From positions 18,798,501-18,862,500 of the forward strand of contig NC_079882.1 in NCBI RefSeq assembly GCF_029227915.1: a DNA stretch of 64,000 bases, written 5' to 3'. The translations under genes and the position numbers were made by a program. The DNA comes from Hydractinia symbiolongicarpus. Taxonomy: Eukaryota > Cnidaria > Hydrozoa > Anthoathecata > Hydractiniidae. The notes under the pieces are model-generated. The model was not told where the DNA came from. It worked only from the letters and a program-made list of their open reading frames with translations, and did no database searches. Below, piece after piece: positions 1 to 11,024 of this stretch (positions are counted from its first letter, which is position 1; each line of letters begins with the position of its first letter).

Positions 1-355
1 ATAGATAGATAGATAGATAGTGTATATTTTAATGGCTAGCCTCACAAATATCGAGGGACATACCCTGTCTATTATTTCCAGGAGGGGCTATGGCTTAGAT
101 GGAGAGTCCTAGGGTACTTAATGGTCATTTTGAGCTATGCAGACCCAAATAGGGCCCACGTTCTACTAGACAACTCCCAGTAACATCCAACGGCCCACAC
201 AGTGTGTCATCTCCCCAATTTCTCTCACATGGCTTGGGTTAACCGGGGGCTATGGTAACATTCACTCGCCCATGTTGAATCACCATCAAGAGGAATTGAA
301 CTCCGGTCTTCGCACAGAGTACGAGAGCTATAACTATTCTGCCCAGATTGAGAAA
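1..355 (-). mobile_element. tRNA-derived SINE-like element with GATA-repeat tail
   Basis: Read on the minus strand, positions about 355-288 look like a degenerate tRNA head. There is an A-box-like stretch (ATAGCTCTCG) and a B-box-like stretch (GGAGTTCAATTCC) with normal spacing. A 200-250 bp non-coding body follows towards lower coordinates and ends at the simple repeat ATAGATAG at 1-20, which would be the 3' tail. Pol III-type head, body and simple tail is the usual SINE layout. The family is not one I recognise and no target-site duplication was found because the tail runs off the window edge. An alternative is a chance tRNA-like motif in a longer repeat. Confidence 0.45.
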
Positions 356-780
356 ACAGCCTGTTTATAAACAGGACGGCCAAATTATGTACCCATTGCC
401 CTAATATGTTTTTTTCCTGGTTATGTCGTGTTGACCGGATTATAATTGCTGATATAATGGCTGGTTAAGAAGGCTTTTATTGGCATCTTTTTTGACGTAA
501 TTTTTCTCTGCAGGATAAAACACCAATAAAAACTAACAAGGCATAGCGGAAAAATAGTCTCGACATAATTCTTAGTATAAACTAAGAGTACATTTCATCA
601 TAAAATACTTTGTAGTAACTAAATTTCACCGAACTAGATTTTATGGATGGGTGGGCTCATTTGTATTTTCGCGGGAATTGAATTCTGAGAATGACCTTAA
701 ATTATTAAACTTGCGAACCCCAAAATTTAATTTCCACAAAATTTTGTTTCATTTGAGAACAACAACTTTGCAAACAGGGC
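356..780. other. AT-rich intergenic stretch, no feature seen
   Basis: No open frame, exon-like block or clear repeat is visible. A short segment around 670-690 (cgcgggaattgaattc) resembles the CGCG-containing arms of the fold-back element near 59 kb, which suggests old transposon sequence. Confidence 0.4.
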
Positions 781-1116
781 TATTTACTTGTCATGAATGA
801 TATAAAAGCCGGTCGGACCCAATTATGTTCGTTCTATAGGTGAGAAATAATATAAAAGTGTTGTACATAAGCAGGCCTGCCCCGATTATGTTCGTTCTAT
901 ATGTGCCAAATAACATTTTTAACTGTGGTACATAAGTGCCAAATAATATAAAAAGTGTCGTACATAAGCCGGCCTGGCCCGGTTATGTTTGTTGTATAAG
1001 TGCCAAATAATATTTATAAAGCTTGGTTCTCACAATGGGCTAACGATGAGCTAACCATAGTGCGTATGACGCGCTACAACCTTAGCCCATAGTGTGAACG
1101 TAAAAGTACCTGCTTA

Positions 1117-2296
1117 CAGTACAGTCCAGATGTAAGCGTACACGTACGCTCAGCTTGCAAAAATAATTGCTTTCATTAAAAAAACAATAGGATAGTGAGT
1201 TCCTTTTAAAATTGCGCGAAAATAATTGCTTCGTGTTAAAAACAAAAGCATAGCAAGAAACATTGTTTAAAAACAATACTTTGCTTGAGAATAAATTAAA
1301 CACGAAGGCGATTGAATTTTAATTTTTTTTAACAACAAAACTAATTATAGTAACGCGATTTGAATCTCGATTTATTTAAAAAACACAAGCTCTTTTAAAA
1401 AACAACAAATCCAATGATGTAAATATTTAAAAAAAAAACTAATGCTACTTTTAAAACTTTTGGTAATATTTCTTTATCGTCGAAACATACTTTTCTTCTT
1501 TTTATAAAAAGCAACGTTTAGCAACGCAAACGGAAAAACCCTACGTTTGGGACTTTTCCCTTCAAGATAAGATTTTTGAAAACAAATTAAATTTTAATAC
1601 AGAAGAAAGAAAAAATTTAAAAATATAGCTTTTGACGTTTTATAGTATCATGCTACATTTTATTGTTAAAAACATTGTCATTTTTTTTCTAGCGCGCAAC
1701 AGCTCTATCTCTTAAAAGATTTAAACAAAGCATCTAGCTGTCTATTTAGTTTTCACGCAAATCTTTTATTTTATAAAACTATCAAACAATGGCTCACCAT
1801 GTCACATTGATAGAGTTGATAACATTTTAAATACTTAAAACACTATCTAACGAAGCTTTCTTCGTTCTTTAACTTTCTAAAAAATCATTTCTATCGCCGT
1901 TCTTCATTCTTAAACTTTTAAAATGTGATCTAAAAATAACATTTCTGTCGACGTTTTTCGTTTTTAAACTTTTAAAATGCAATCTAAAAACATTTCTATA
2001 GCGGTTTTTCATTTTTAAACTTTCAAAATGCGATCTAAAAAAACATTTCTATCACAGTTTTTCGTTTTTAAACGTTTAAAATGTGATCTAAAAAAACATT
2101 TCTATCGCCACTTTTCGTTCCTAAATTTTGAAAAGGCAATCTAAAAAACATTTCTATCGCCGTTTTTCGTTTTTAAACTTTTAAAATACGATCTAAAAAA
2201 ACATTGCTAATAAGAACAAAAGACAAACAACTACCGCCTCCGAGAAAAAGGTGTGAAACTTAAGCGTACACGTACGCTTACATCTGGACTGTACTG
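1117..2296. mobile_element. Tc1/mariner-like MITE nested in the Harbinger-like element
   Basis: Terminal inverted repeats beginning CAGTACAGTCCAGATGTAAG are identical for 34 bp at both ends (1117-1150 and 2263-2296). A TA dinucleotide lies at 1115-1116 and 2297-2298. CAGT-type termini with a TA target are typical of Tc1/mariner. No transposase is encoded. The interior is very AT-rich and includes a ~55-bp tandem repeat. The identical ends imply a fairly recent insertion, younger than its Harbinger-like host element. Confidence 0.75.
1865..2212. repeat. ~55-bp tandem repeat, about six units, inside the mariner-like MITE
   Basis: A unit with the landmarks 'catttctatcgccg', 'tttttcgtttttaaac' and 'ttttaaaatgcgatct' recurs about six times with small length changes. 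Subterminal tandem repeats are common in MITEs. This array is on the right half only. Confidence 0.75.
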
Positions 2297-2799
2297 TAAT
2301 CGTGCTCGAAGCGATTTGTTTTTGTTAAAATAAGTAGTATCTTTCGTTTTGAATGGTCTTTTTAAAACTAAAATGGCTGACAAAATTAAAAAAAATGATG
2401 CTAGAAGAAGAAGGAGAAAAGTTGGTGTTCAGGGTAAAAGATTTTCCCTGCCTTTTTGACCCAAAGTAGTTTCCTTTTCGTAATTTTGTTAATTCCTCTC
2501 TTTCCAGGCTACATCGTCTTCTCGAAGTAGTAATAATAACAAGACTTTCTTTTTATATTTCTTTCTCATTCTTTCTAACAGTTAATTCGGCTACAAGAGC
2601 TAACGATGCACCGTAGTGTGAACGTGAAAAGAATACATCAGATACCCGCAGCTCAAAAATTGAAATTAGCTAACACATTATGTGCACTATGGTTAGCTCC
2701 TCATTAGCCCATAAGTGAGAACCAAGCTTAACTGTTGTACATAAGCTGGGTCCTGATTATGTATTTTCTTCTATTTACAAGCTGCCGTACATAATTTGG

Positions 2800-3264
2800 G
2801 CAGCGTTCATAACCACTATATATAGCTATAATCTACGGTGCCACAAATAATTAATTTTACTATTAGGAGGTCTCCCTCCATTTGTAAATTTTAGTTAGTT
2901 ATTACCTTGTATATTATCTATATATGGAAAATAAATTCTGCTACTACTACTATAATATCCTCCAGCAGCCTTAGCTAAAATTTAAGTCAACTACTTCACT
3001 GAGCTAGCTAATAAAACGAGTCTGAGATTTAAAATTTGTATCTCATTAATCAGTAAAAGTCTGGTACCGTGAACTGTTTTATTACGCGGATTATCAGTGT
3101 TTCGTTAGCTGTTTAGTTGATTTGATTACATCTTTGATTCGTCATCGCGTTTGCTTGTCACTGCTAAACTGTTATAACTGTGCGGCCAAGTTATGATATT
3201 TTTTTTGTTTGTTGACAAAATTAACCGGATAATCGGGTAAGATTGTTTAGAAACGGATCGCTGG
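2800..3264. other. Intergenic flank immediately left of the giant element
   Basis: No gene or repeat was recognised. If 3271-39717 is one insertion, this stretch was once contiguous with the sequence after 39723 and could contain the original upstream region of GRWD1. Confidence 0.35.
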
Positions 3265-3487
3265 CCGGTACGGGAAGCACTTCATGGAAGGATCCATTTA
3301 GTCTGTGAATATGTCGTATCCGACATTGTCGTATTCTTCCAACGACATCCGACACACGACGTTAAGCAATTTATCAACGTCGTAATGTTGTTAACACATA
3401 ATACTTCCTAGTATACATACTAGTGCCTAGCATAATATCTTTGTAATATACAGTAATACAGTGTAGTACATAGTAATATCCCGTATT

Positions 3488-4985
3488 TTACACTGTATTA
3501 CTTTGTAGTATATTCAGAAATACACTGTAATAGCTTGTAGTATTCAGTAATATACTGTAATACTTTGTAGTATTCGGTAATATACTGTAATACCTTGTAG
3601 TATTCAGTAATACACTGTAATACCTTGTAGTATTCGGTAATACACTGTAATACCTTGTAGTATTCAGTAATACACTGTAATACCTTGTAGTATTCGGTAA
3701 TACACTGTAATACCTTGTAGTATTCAGTAATACACTGTAATGCCTTGTAGTATTCGGTAATACACTGTAATACCTTGTAGTATTCGGTAATATACTGTAA
3801 TGCCTTGTAGTATTCAGTAATACACTGTAATACTTTGTAGTATTCGGTAATATACTGTAATACCTTGTAGTATTCGTTAATATACTGTAATGCCTTGTAG
3901 TATTCAGTAATACACCGTAATACCTTGTAGTATTCGGTAATACACTGTAATACCTTGTAGTATTCAGTAATACACTGTAATACCTTGTAGTATTCGGTAA
4001 TATACTGTAATGCCTTGTAGTATTCAGTAATATACTGTAATACTTTGTAGTATTCGGTAATATACTGTAATACCTTGTAGTATTCGGTAATACACTGTAA
4101 TACCTTGTAGTATTCGGTAATACACTGTAATACCTTGTAGTATTCAGTAATACACTGTAATACCTTGTAGTATTCGGTAATACACTGTAATACCTTGTAG
4201 TATTCAGTAATACACTGTAATACCTTGTAGTACACTGTAATACCTTGTAATATTCGGTAGTATACTGTAATACTTTGTAGTATTCAGTAATACACTGTAG
4301 TACCTTGTAGTATTCAGTAATACACTGTAATACCTTGTAGTATTCGGTAATACACTGTAATACCTTGTAGTACACTGTAATACCTTGTAATATTCGGTAG
4401 TATACTGTAATACCTTGTAGTATTTAGTAATACACTGTAATACCTTGTAGTGTTCAGTAATACACTGTAATACTTTGTAGTATTCAGTAATACACTGTAA
4501 TACTTTGTAGTATTCAGTAATACACTGTAATACCTTGTAGTATTCGGTAATACACTGTAATACCTTGTAGTACACTGTAATACCTTGTAATATTCGGTAG
4601 TATACTGTAATACCTTGTAGTATTTAGTAATACACTGTAATACCTTGTAGTATTCAGTAATACACTGTAATACTTTGTAGTATTCAGTAATACACTGTAA
4701 TACTTTGTAGTATTCAGTAATACACTGTAATACCTTGTAGTATTCAGTAATACACTGTAATACCTTGTAGTATTCAGTAATACACTGTAATACTTTGTAG
4801 TATTCAGTAATACACTGTAGTACTTAGTAATATACTGTAATATTTTGTAGTATTCAGTAATACACTGTAATACCTTGTAGTATTCGGTAATACACTGTAG
4901 TACTTGTAACATCTAACTGTAATATTTTGTAGTATTTGGTAATACACTGTAATACTTGGTAATATACTGTAATACATGTAATAGA
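3488..4985 (-). repeat. Left arm minisatellite, 30-bp unit, ~50 copies
   Basis: About fifty head-to-tail units lie here, in reverse orientation to those at 33.9-39.5 kb. On the plus strand a unit reads tattcggtaa, tacactgtaa, taccttgtag. A few 20-bp units lack one decamer (for example near 4231-4260 and 4371-4400). Because 30 is a multiple of three and the unit lacks stops in several frames, long spurious reading frames appear. They encode only decapeptide repeats and are not genes. Confidence 0.95.
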
Positions 4986-6589
4986 TCTTTGACGGTTGCG
5001 CAAAGCATTCTGGGTATTTTTTCTTCCCAGCTGGTTCACATATCACATGGAACGTTGGCTGCAGATACAGATATAGATACAGATACAGATAATCTTTTCT
5101 GGGAATGAAAGTTTACAAAAATTGAACTGAATAAATACAAGGAAGTATTAACAAACTATCACAACCAGCAGGGGACCTCTCAAAACAGCCCGAAGGCCAG
5201 TTAAAAGATGCGAGTAGGACCCTATGCAAATTTGTACAAACTTCAATACTGCAAGAGCTCTGATTGCTCATGAGCAAAAAGTAAAAGTAAAAGCCACTGC
5301 TGAATATACAATTTGCTTCTGCGTAACATGCAAAAAGACATTTGAATCAGACGATGCGCTGACTTGGAATGTTTGGAAGGGTAAGTCGGTTTAAAATAAA
5401 TGAAACAAATACCCTTATTTGGTTGGTTCGTTTCTTATGTAATTTCGAATGTTTTTTTTCCTTCGAAATTCGAACTGTATATTCTAATTTAAGTAGTTGT
5501 GGAGGGAAATTTGTCATTGGTATTCTATCATGTGCAAAATTTGATTATTGCTTTAAGACGAGAATAGAATCCAGGTAATAAAATGGCTACTGACTGGTTT
5601 TGATCCTGCCCTGTAAAATACAAAGCCATTTGTCAGACCTTGGAGCATGTGCAATAACTTTGACCTCCAAAAGGAGAAAATCCCTCTGACAACTACAACA
5701 AAAAAGCTTAAAAAATGTTCCTTTAAAACAAAACTTTGGCTGCGAGAAAGAGTAAAGCTAGCTAAGTCTGTAACCTTAAATTTTGATAAAGTTGGATTTA
5801 AAAGCAATCCAGTGCAATTCCCTAGAGACAAAATTAGGGGCCGCTAACAGGGCCCCAAAAAATTTTTGAAGGCCCCTTAGGGCTCAATTAGGAAACTCTG
5901 ATTGTATTTCGGCCACAAGAACACAAATATTGCCCTCAACTGTTACTGACACAACTTCAGCTGCCATTCTCCTTTCGGTTTTGCTGTAATGGCAATGTTG
6001 ATGCTTTGCGCACTTTTTTCCCTTTATTCCGCCTACCCATCCTGTGCCCAAAAGGGACGTGAAATAATTAAGAAGTGCTAGTATGTTAACTTTGACCTGC
6101 TTCTTCTCCTATGCTTAATGCTCTTTTAGCCTTGCGTATTTTGATGGATGATATAGGTGAGTATGACCTGAATGTAAAAACAGTGGCAGTGGTCACAATG
6201 TCTCCCTTATAAGAATGACCACAAATAAGTCACACATAAGGGTTAAGTCCTGGTGTGTTGTCTTTTTTCTGCATCTTTGTAAGGAAATGATTACATACAA
6301 CACTTTGTAACTTAGTTTGCCAATCAATATAAGTTTTTTTGCTGTCTACGCATTTGACCAACTCCATTGCTTGCACATGGCTAGTGATCCAGCACGTTGG
6401 TTAATGCATAGATGACCTTTTACAGTACATGCATAGTGCCTCATTGCTTCCTTCAACATTATCCTCGCAATCCTTCTTCATCTCGCGTCCAGGACCATGA
6501 CCTGTTTTTTTTCGTTTCGAGAAAGGGCATTTTGCGTTCACCTCTCCAAATCGGTTGAACAAAGGTTTGTAAATTAGTTGAAGTGGGAT
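4986..6589. other. Non-coding stretch with a short GATACA microsatellite
   Basis: A (GATACA/GATATA) microsatellite lies at about 5062-5092. A GC-richer inverted motif (agggccccaaaaaa ... aaggcccctt) occurs near 5830-5880. Nothing else was recognised. Confidence 0.4.
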
Positions 6590-6695
6590 GTAATAACTAA
6601 AACAGGTAACTACCAGTCTCCACAGAACCAGCAGTCCCTGTAGAACGACCAGAAAACCAACAGCGAACCAGCAGTATCATCACAGAACCACCAAT
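6590..6695 (-). repeat. Inverted-repeat arm rich in GGTTCTG motifs (left)
   Basis: The reverse complement of this segment matches 13024-13172 ('ggttcgctg', 'ggttctctggt', 'cggagactggt', 'ttacctgttttagttatta'). Both arms contain internal variants of 'tggttctg'. They flank the copia element and look like the arms of an older fold-back or palindromic repeat into whose spacer copia inserted. Confidence 0.65.
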
Positions 6696-7206
6696 GAATA
6701 AATAGTTCCAATATGAAACTTCCACGCCAAAGTGAGCGAAACGAAGCTAATTAAATACATAACAGTCGAAGACCCTACTTTCCACTGGCTATTTCGTGTC
6801 CCTCGTACACAAACTAACGGTCCTCATGCAGGTGAATTTTAAAAATGACTCTCAAAGTGTTATAAACTTCATTCTACGTAAAAAAAATAATCACAATACA
6901 AAAAGTCGATCTTTTGTTATTCATTTCATAAAAATTCACGATTTGAATCAGCAAGAAAAGTGTTGTTTTGCTGGAGGTAACATATGTATTTTAGACGCTC
7001 GTTAAAAAAAGATGGTCGTCGTATTACCGAGTTCTATGTTCTAGCTATTGTTGTTATCATGGTAATCATTAGCATTCCTGATTGAAATTACTGAAAAAGA
7101 TTGAAATGTTGGTTTGTTATTTATTGCGTTGAAGAGTAAATTGCAAGGAAACAGAATGAGTCTTGATTTTTTAATCCCAGAACGGTATAATTTGGATAAT
7201 ATAGTG

Positions 7207-7288
7207 TATACTGTGAATAGATCTGTATTCTTTATTATGGCATAAAGCCATACATCTAAACCTAAAAGATATAATGAACATAATGACA
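7207..7288 (-). mobile_element. 3' LTR of copia element with target duplication TATAC
   Basis: The LTR is 7212-7288 (77 bp, TG...CA). It differs from the 5' LTR at 12779-12855 at four positions. The outer 5 bp, TATAC (7207-7211), is repeated exactly outside the other LTR at 12856-12860. Just inside (7289-7311, read on the minus strand) is the purine-rich run GAGAGAGAATG, a possible polypurine tract. An LTR this short is unusual. Confidence 0.85.
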
Positions 7289-7396
7289 ATCTTGCCACTA
7301 CATTCTCTCTCAATAAAACAAAATCATAAAAAGAAAGAAAGGAACACAATGTAAGAATGCTTTTAAAGTGTCATTTGGCATACTGTTATATTTGTT

Positions 7397-8599
7397 TTAA
7401 TTAAAACGGTATTTCAACTGTTCTCTACCGGATAGTATACGTAGCAGGTTTTCAGCTGAAGCAGTGCCTTTTGTAAGACAGTCAGCAATCTGATCACTTG
7501 ATTTCGTAAGAATGAGTTCCCCCATTTCTCCTTTTTCGACCATCTCACGAAGTGCACAAATATCAATATACAATCGTTTATCTTCTATGACGTTGGTATT
7601 TTTGACTGCTTCCGCAAGTGATTTATTTTCTGATATACAGATAATTGGTATATCAACTGAAAAAATCTCTTTAATTAGGGATCTGATCAACATAGCATGT
7701 TCCGCACCTTCTAAGAGAGCCATGGTTTCCGCACCCATGGCGCTTTTAACAGCCCATTTTAACTTGTGAGATCTCCAAATAATTGGCGGAATTTTGCTTT
7801 CACCATGCAGTAGCAGAACAAATCCACCTTGTGAGCCGCCATTAATTAAATTTCCATGTGATGCATCACTGAAAAGTATGAGCGATGATGCTTTAACATC
7901 TCCAGTGTTTGAAATAACAATCTTTACTTCAGTTTGCTGCAGATGTTTCAGCTGCTTGTTAGCTCTACGAGCATCAGCAACTGTTCCATATCTTATGCGA
8001 GTGCTTAAATCACAGGCAACGTAAGCAGCATCAGGTCTAGTTTGTTTTGCTGCCCATTGAATTTGACGTGCTTCATATTTTGTAAGTGGAATTGTAGACG
8101 TACTATTGGTCAAATTAATTGGTGAAATGTTACTAATGTAATTATGCTGATGAATAATTACTGCACCACACTCTTGTTCAATTTCTAATCCCAAAAAGTT
8201 AAACGACTTTGAATTCTCTTTACTAAGTGAGAATGTCTTACGTAAATGTGCAATGATAGTGTCATGAAACAAATCACTTCCAACGAAGAAGCAATCGTCA
8301 ACATGACAGCAAATTACACCTTTGAGAGTTTCTTTTCTCCAGAAAAATAATGCATTGTCATAAATGCTTCTTGTAGCTCCAACTTTATCGAATTCGTTAG
8401 ATAATGTCTCATACCAAGCGCGTGAAGCGTCGCACAAGCCATAAACAGGTGTTTTTAGTTTCCACAACTTGTCTGTGTTAGCTTCTGGTGGTGGAAGAAG
8501 ATGTACGACTCTATCAATCTTGGCACCTTGAAGAAACCCAGCTTTAATATCAAGATTGTAAAATTTTCCATCCATGGGTTGCACCAATATTACACACAA
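7397..8599 (-). pseudogene. Copia pol: reverse transcriptase C-part and RNase H
   Basis: A 400-codon open stretch encodes the RT palm and RNase H. It starts in the fingers/palm region (NLDIKAGFLQG, which carries the first catalytic Asp), then 'PVYGLCDASRAWYE' and the catalytic box HVDD (usual form YVDD) within 'GVICCHVDDCFFVG'. RNase H follows with 'LILFSDASHG' (catalytic Asp) and 'GAETMALLEGAEHA' (Glu), and the typical C-terminal 'ADCLTKGTASAENL'. The polypeptide is interrupted upstream by a frameshift at about 8570-8600, where the same protein continues in another frame. The product would be reverse transcription of the element's RNA in virus-like particles; the copy is dead. Confidence 0.9.
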
Positions 8600-9440
8600 G
8601 ACGAAAGTTCTCCTTGTTTACAGTTGGCGAGTCTGTTCGTATACCAATAGTGTCCTCCTCAAAACCTTGTGCCACTAATCGTGCTTTAATTTCTGTTTTA
8701 CCATCATGACTTTTCTCAGATATCGCCCAGTGGGTTGTGGTTATGTCTTGCCCTTTGTCTTCAACTTCATCATAAACATTGTAATCACGCCATTTAGTTA
8801 ATTCTTTATGTTGAGCTTCACTAACATCACATGACGTTTCTACATTATATACTGACTCTGTGTTTACCTTTTCCCAATCCAAAATGTTTTCAAAGTCAAT
8901 TGATTTCATGGCTTTGGTTTTACCATCTTTGACATTCAACCAATTCTTATATGCTCCAACTCCAGATTTTCCTACTTTACCAGCACGACTAACAACCATA
9001 AATTCAGCAAGTTTATTAGTATCAGGATCAATAAACCTAACCCTCTCCCTGACTTTTGGAAGGGTCACTGTCAATGACTGTTCATTGCGAGGTGTGTTAG
9101 AAACTTCTTGCTCAATGCTTGATTGATGTGTTGTTTCAACCTGAGCATGGGAAATAGCAGGGATCTCATTTGTATTTACGGTATGATCACTAGGAATGTC
9201 ATCAAGTACAACTTCTGACGATGTGTTGATATCAAAATCGTTTACGCTTTCAAGCAACCCATTCGCTACGCTGTTTGAAATCTCATCAAAGCAATCTTCT
9301 TCTTTGGTTGTAGTTTTCTTCACTTGAGGGTTTCCACTTGTGCTTTCCTGACAACTACGGTGTCCCTTCACTGATTGCAAGTGACACTCGAACGTAAGTT
9401 CCTCCATGTTTAACAAGGACCTGTTTTCCATCAATGCCAA
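8550..9440 (-). pseudogene. Copia pol: integrase/RT linker and RT N-terminus
   Basis: This frame covers the poorly conserved linker after integrase and the beginning of RT, recognisable by 'TEIKARLVAQGFEED', 'DSPTVNKENFRLV' and 'IGATHGWKI'. It runs into the next pol segment through a one-base frame change near 8580. Its first ~30 residues are out of frame with integrase. Confidence 0.8.
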
Positions 9441-9600
9441 GGACTACACCAGGTCCTCTCCACTCTTTCTCTCCACGTCGCTTATAGTATACCAATTCAC
9501 CATTATAAAAATCTTTGCTGGTAGATGTCCGTGTTTGATGACTGAGTGCTGTTTTAAGATTCACTTTCAATGAATGCTTTGCGAGCAACATGCAGGGCAT
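9355..9600 (-). pseudogene. Copia integrase C-terminal domain fragment
   Basis: The segment 'YYKRRGEKEWRGPGVVLGID' followed by 'GKQVLVKHGGTYVRV' is the typical C-terminal DNA-binding segment of copia integrases. It is in a different frame from both neighbouring pieces, so frameshifts lie near 9400 and 9580. Confidence 0.8.
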
Positions 9601-9912
9601 TCAGATGATTCGCAATTAATTGACTGGGTGTAACTGTTCGAAGAACAGGAGGCTTGGCTGTAAGCACAGATGGGAGATTTGGATTGCGTCCAAATACAAG
9701 CTGATTGAGACTGAATCCACGGTTATTATGCAACGCATTCTTGGCACAATTGGCCCATGTAAGTGCATTTTCAACAGAACAACTAGTGTTGTCAACAATT
9801 TTCATAATCATATTTTCCAGGATGAAATTATGATGCTCACATACACCATTTGACCATGGAGCTTCTGCTGCTGTTGTATACACTCTTGTGTTTAACAGTT
9901 CTGCTATATCTC
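9554..9912 (-). pseudogene. Copia integrase core, 3' portion
   Basis: This carries the third acidic residue of the DDE triad in 'APWSNGVCEHHNFILENM' and continues to 'NALHNNRGFSLNQLVFGRNP'. The first two acidic residues are encoded on the other side of the 1.1-kb TTAA insertion (11025-11261), so the insertion splits the catalytic core. Confidence 0.85.
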
Positions 9913-9916
9913 TTAA

Positions 9917-11020
9917 AGGGGAACTCCAGTAAAAATCACTTTTTTCTTTTTTGCTATATACGTACTCAGAAAGTAGTTACACATCTTTCGTAGCGATCAA
10001 GTTTCTATTCTTTGTTTTTCAAAAAAGAAGCTTTTTTTATGGAAGGACATGCCGAATATTTTCGGCATGTACTCATTTTCTTCAATCTTTGTAATGTTTA
10101 AGGCTGCATGTGATGCTGATAATGCAGTTTCTAAAACAGCTTTGTCAAAACAACTACTTATAAGTCAGTAGCTTCTGCAACGCATTTATGACCTACCATA
10201 ATCATAAGAATGATTTTTATTTGTACAATATTAATACTCATGTTTTACCAACTTATCACGACCCGAACATTATTCGATCTTTCGATCACGCATTTGAATG
10301 GTCCTCCATCATGGTGAAAATTTCAACGTTACATAAAATTTGTTTGCATTTGTGTGCAAAAAAGCACGTGCGGATGAAAAATATTGCTGAATTGTGAAAT
10401 AAAAATAAATTGCCTTGTAAAGTAAGAAAGTTTTTTTACTGAAACAAATGATAAAGTTTTTGTGATGAAAAGAATGTTAGAAAAAAGCCAATTAAATATA
10501 TTTTCTATTTCTTTAAAAAATATTTTGCTCAGAACGTTGTTTTGAGTTAGTAGAAGACACCTCGTCACTTTGCATCATTATTAATTTCTCCCTTGTGAGA
10601 CACAAGAGGTTCGAAGTCGTGTGGCTGTAGCTTTGTAAAGTCTTTTTCATGAAGAGATTATCCTATTCTATGTTTATCCTAATTATCCTATTCTATGTTT
10701 TTTAAGTTAAAATCTTCGTCATTACTACAAGACGTTTTATCAACGAACAATGTAAACACTGAGTAAACAAACTTTTAGAAGGTGTGCTGCTGAGCTCACG
10801 GACTGTCTGCACGATGTGACGTATGCCTATTTATTCGGACCTAGTCCTCTCAACTTTACGCAACCTTGCAAATTTATTTAAAATTGAAGATGTTTACAGA
10901 CCCCATTAAGGTATAAATAAAGATTTTTAACGATTGTAAAAGGTTTATTCTGACATATTTATGTATTGTCTTCTTAAAATAACATTTTTTTCAAATATTT
11001 TTTTTCACTGGAGTGCCCCT
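9917..11020. mobile_element. TTAA-type DNA element (piggyBac- or Kolobok-like MITE) inside copia integrase
   Basis: The ends are inverted: AGGGGAACTCCAGT at 9917 and ACTGGAGTGCCCCT ending at 11020 (one mismatch in 14). TTAA lies at both sides (9913-9916 and 11021-11024). A TTAA target is used by piggyBac and Kolobok. Removing the element and one TTAA restores the copia integrase sequence around the junction. No transposase is encoded. A short perfect palindrome (CATGCCGAATA ... TCGGCATG) lies at about 10048-10070. It is younger than the copia insertion. Confidence 0.88.
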
Positions 11021-11024
11021 TTAA

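Larger units (their letters stand above)
1020..2728. mobile_element. PIF/Harbinger-like non-autonomous element (TAA duplication)
   Basis: The ends are inverted: AGCTTGGTTCTCAC begins at 1020 and its reverse complement ends at 2728. Similarity extends about 45 bp inwards (through 'gctaaccatagtg'). A 3-bp duplication TAA sits at 1017-1019 and 2729-2731. A 3-bp TWA target is characteristic of the PIF/Harbinger superfamily. No transposase is present. About 1.18 kb of the length is a second element nested inside (1117-2296), so the original element was roughly 0.5 kb. The superfamily assignment is an inference from the target duplication alone. Confidence 0.65.
788..2800. repeat. Degenerate ~65-bp tandem repeat, split by an inserted element
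   Basis: Three to four diverged copies of a unit containing 'tacataagc', 'ggcctg', 'gattatgttcgttctat' and 'tgccaaataata' lie at 788-1016. A further copy resumes at about 2732-2800 (tacataagctgggtcctga). The interruption is the 1020-2728 insertion, so the tandem repeat predates that insertion. The copies differ at many positions. Confidence 0.6.

Noticed and set aside
3488-4912. Long minus-strand frames of up to 295 codons
   Set aside because: They only translate the 30-bp minisatellite (a multiple of three) into decapeptide repeats, and are open in several frames at once.
7512-9126. Plus-strand frames of 76-88 codons across the copia element
   Set aside because: They are opposite-strand shadows of the copia pol coding sequence.
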